From Sulfurimonas sp. (lineage in GTDB: Bacteria > Campylobacterota > Campylobacteria > Campylobacterales > Sulfurimonadaceae), in contig JANTGW010000042.1 of NCBI GenBank assembly GCA_024762705.1, forward strand, positions 1-7,639: a DNA stretch of 7,639 nucleotides, written 5' to 3'. The position numbers and the translations under genes are program-made. Below, one piece after another: positions 1-7,639 of this stretch. The stretch's first letter is position 1. Every line of letters starts with the position of its first letter. The notes under the pieces were generated by a model. The model was given only the letters and a program-made list of their open reading frames with translations, was not told the origin of the DNA and searched no databases.

Positions 1-80
1 CATGAGTCAAGAGCCGGTGATTTTGATTTTTTAATCACACGTTTACGCTCTTTACGAATCAATTGATTGATTGTAGGCAT
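1..80 (-). CDS. rpsL: 30S ribosomal protein S12, N-terminal fragment (3' part beyond the left edge)
   Basis: S12 sits at the decoding centre of the small ribosomal subunit and helps control tRNA selection and accuracy. The window shows its ATG (80-78), 26 codons, and two bases of codon 27. The translation starts [15 protein letters not shown] and continues into a basic stretch with KKSKSPAL, which is the typical S12 amino end. The two leftover bases, TG, fit the cysteine of the CPQ(R/K)RGVC motif that follows in the family. The start is supported by the strong AAGGA site 5 bases upstream and by the conserved length of the amino end. The gene is cut by the window edge, not visibly broken. It lies downstream of rpoC on the same strand, 254 bases after the rpoC stop; in this phylum rpsG and fusA usually follow, but that is outside the window. 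The residues tied to streptomycin resistance (Lys42 and Lys87 in E. coli numbering) are not in view. Confidence 0.95.
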   Translation of the reverse strand, partial: MPTINQLIRKERKRVIKKSKSPALDS

Positions 81-84
81 ACAA

Positions 85-90
85 TTCCTT
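85..90 (-). promoter_or_regulatory. Ribosome binding site of rpsL
   Basis: Read on the minus strand this is AAGGAA. AAGGA complements the 3' end of 16S rRNA and is separated from the rpsL ATG by five bases (ATTGT). It lies in an A-rich, probably unstructured stretch. It supports the ATG at 80-78 as the real start and suggests that S12 is translated independently of rpoC. Confidence 0.85.
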
Positions 91-137
91 TTTACTTAAT
101 TTTTCCAGTAGAATAAAACTCTTACAAAATGTAGAGA

Positions 138-168
138 GTTATAGACACGAAATATTACAGAAATTGTA
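138..168 (-). promoter_or_regulatory. Weak candidate promoter hexamers upstream of rpsL
   Basis: The stretch 81-237 is A+T-rich leader without a gene. On the minus strand it contains TACAAT at 168-163 and TATAAC at 143-138, each close to the TATAAT consensus for a housekeeping -10 element. Neither has a convincing TTGACA-like -35 box at 16-18 bases. In Campylobacterota the -35 box is often poorly conserved, so its absence does not rule out a promoter. In such A+T-rich DNA these hexamers are also expected by chance. A separate rpsL promoter would explain the long gap after rpoC, but the sequence alone does not prove it. Confidence 0.25.
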
Positions 169-237
169 TTTAAAGTTAGCTTATTTTAAGTAATTATTAA
201 TATAAAAATTAGATTAGTGTGCACTTATTGCTAATGT

Positions 238-294
238 AAAAACTCTGGCTCTTGTAAAGAGACTAGCTTTAGTACCGAACGCAGTGATCAGAGT
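238..294 (-). terminator. Possible weak terminator or attenuator structure between rpoC and rpsL
   Basis: On the minus strand ACTCTG (294-289) can pair with CAGAGT (247-242), and the second arm runs into a short T tract (five T at 242-238). A small hairpin, CTCTT-TAC-AAGAG (261-249), lies just inside the second arm. The closing stem is only 6 bp and spans about 41 bases, so this is not a textbook intrinsic terminator. The 5' arm is also part of the stronger 288-317 hairpin, so the two pairings exclude each other. Partial termination or attenuation ahead of rpsL is possible. Chance pairing is the main alternative. Confidence 0.25.
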
Positions 295-317
295 ATGAGC
301 TAAAGCCCATACTCTGA
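288..317 (-). repeat. Inverted repeat forming a strong RNA hairpin downstream of rpoC
   Basis: TCAGAGTATG at 288-297 and CATACTCTGA at 308-317 are perfect 10-base reverse complements. In the minus-strand transcript three more pairs (one G-U, two G-C) extend the stem to 13 bp, closed by a UUUA tetraloop at 304-301. The hairpin begins 18 bases after the rpoC stop codon. No U tract follows it, so it is not a canonical Rho-independent terminator. A hairpin here could protect the rpoBC mRNA 3' end, be an RNase processing site, or belong to a larger leader RNA. The pairing is seen directly; the roles are inference. Confidence 0.8.
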
Positions 318-334
318 ATATATAAAAAAGGACT

Positions 335-7639
<7,305 letters not shown>

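Noticed and set aside
259..307. tRNA-like look of the intergenic stretch (GGGCTTTAGCTCA and GTTCGGTAC on the minus strand resemble D-arm and T-arm signatures).
   Set aside because: No 7-bp acceptor stem, no anticodon arm at the right spacing and no T-arm stem flanking GTTCG. The GGGC part belongs to the 288-317 hairpin instead.
269..310. A 13-codon minus-strand reading frame (ATG at 310-308, starting MGFSSYSDHC) in the rpoC-rpsL gap, considered as a leader peptide.
   Set aside because: There is no ribosome binding site upstream of the ATG, the start is buried in the strong hairpin, and the peptide has no run of regulatory codons. It is best seen as chance.

Overview
This window is a core housekeeping locus, not an accessory region. 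All genes lie on the minus strand. In transcription order they are rpoB (beta subunit of RNA polymerase, 5' part cut off by the right edge), rpoC (beta' subunit, complete, 1505 codons) and rpsL (ribosomal protein S12, only the first 26 codons before the left edge). The rpoB-rpoC-rpsL order, the A+T-rich composition, and the sequence character of both large subunits point to Campylobacterota (the former Epsilonproteobacteria). I think a free-living Sulfurimonas-like lineage is more likely than Helicobacter, because rpoB and rpoC are separate genes here, whereas they are fused in Helicobacter and Wolinella. The genus is an inference from remembered family sequences, not from a search.

Layout by position: 1-80 is the rpsL start. 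81-334 is the only non-coding stretch, 254 bases between rpoC and rpsL. Its rpoC-proximal half (about 238-317) is rich in inverted repeats, including a hairpin with a 13-bp stem at 288-317. Its rpsL-proximal half is A+T-rich leader with at most weak promoter-like hexamers and a clear ribosome binding site. 335-4852 is rpoC and 4845-7639 is rpoB. The two genes overlap by 8 bases through an ATGAGTAA junction, which suggests translational coupling and so matched synthesis of beta and beta'.

Beta and beta' together form the catalytic cleft of RNA polymerase. Every hallmark residue I looked for is present: the NADFDGD magnesium triad and both zinc-binding sites in beta', and in beta the two active-site lysines and an unmutated rifampicin pocket. 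S12 belongs to the decoding centre of the small ribosomal subunit, so the locus links transcription and translation machinery, as is usual in this phylum.

I found no new system here. The points most worth a second look are the structured rpoC-rpsL intergenic RNA with competing pairings, the trigger-loop insertion in beta' (about 144 residues longer than in E. coli by my count), and the overlap junction, which is one frame shift away from the fused rpoBC gene of related genera.
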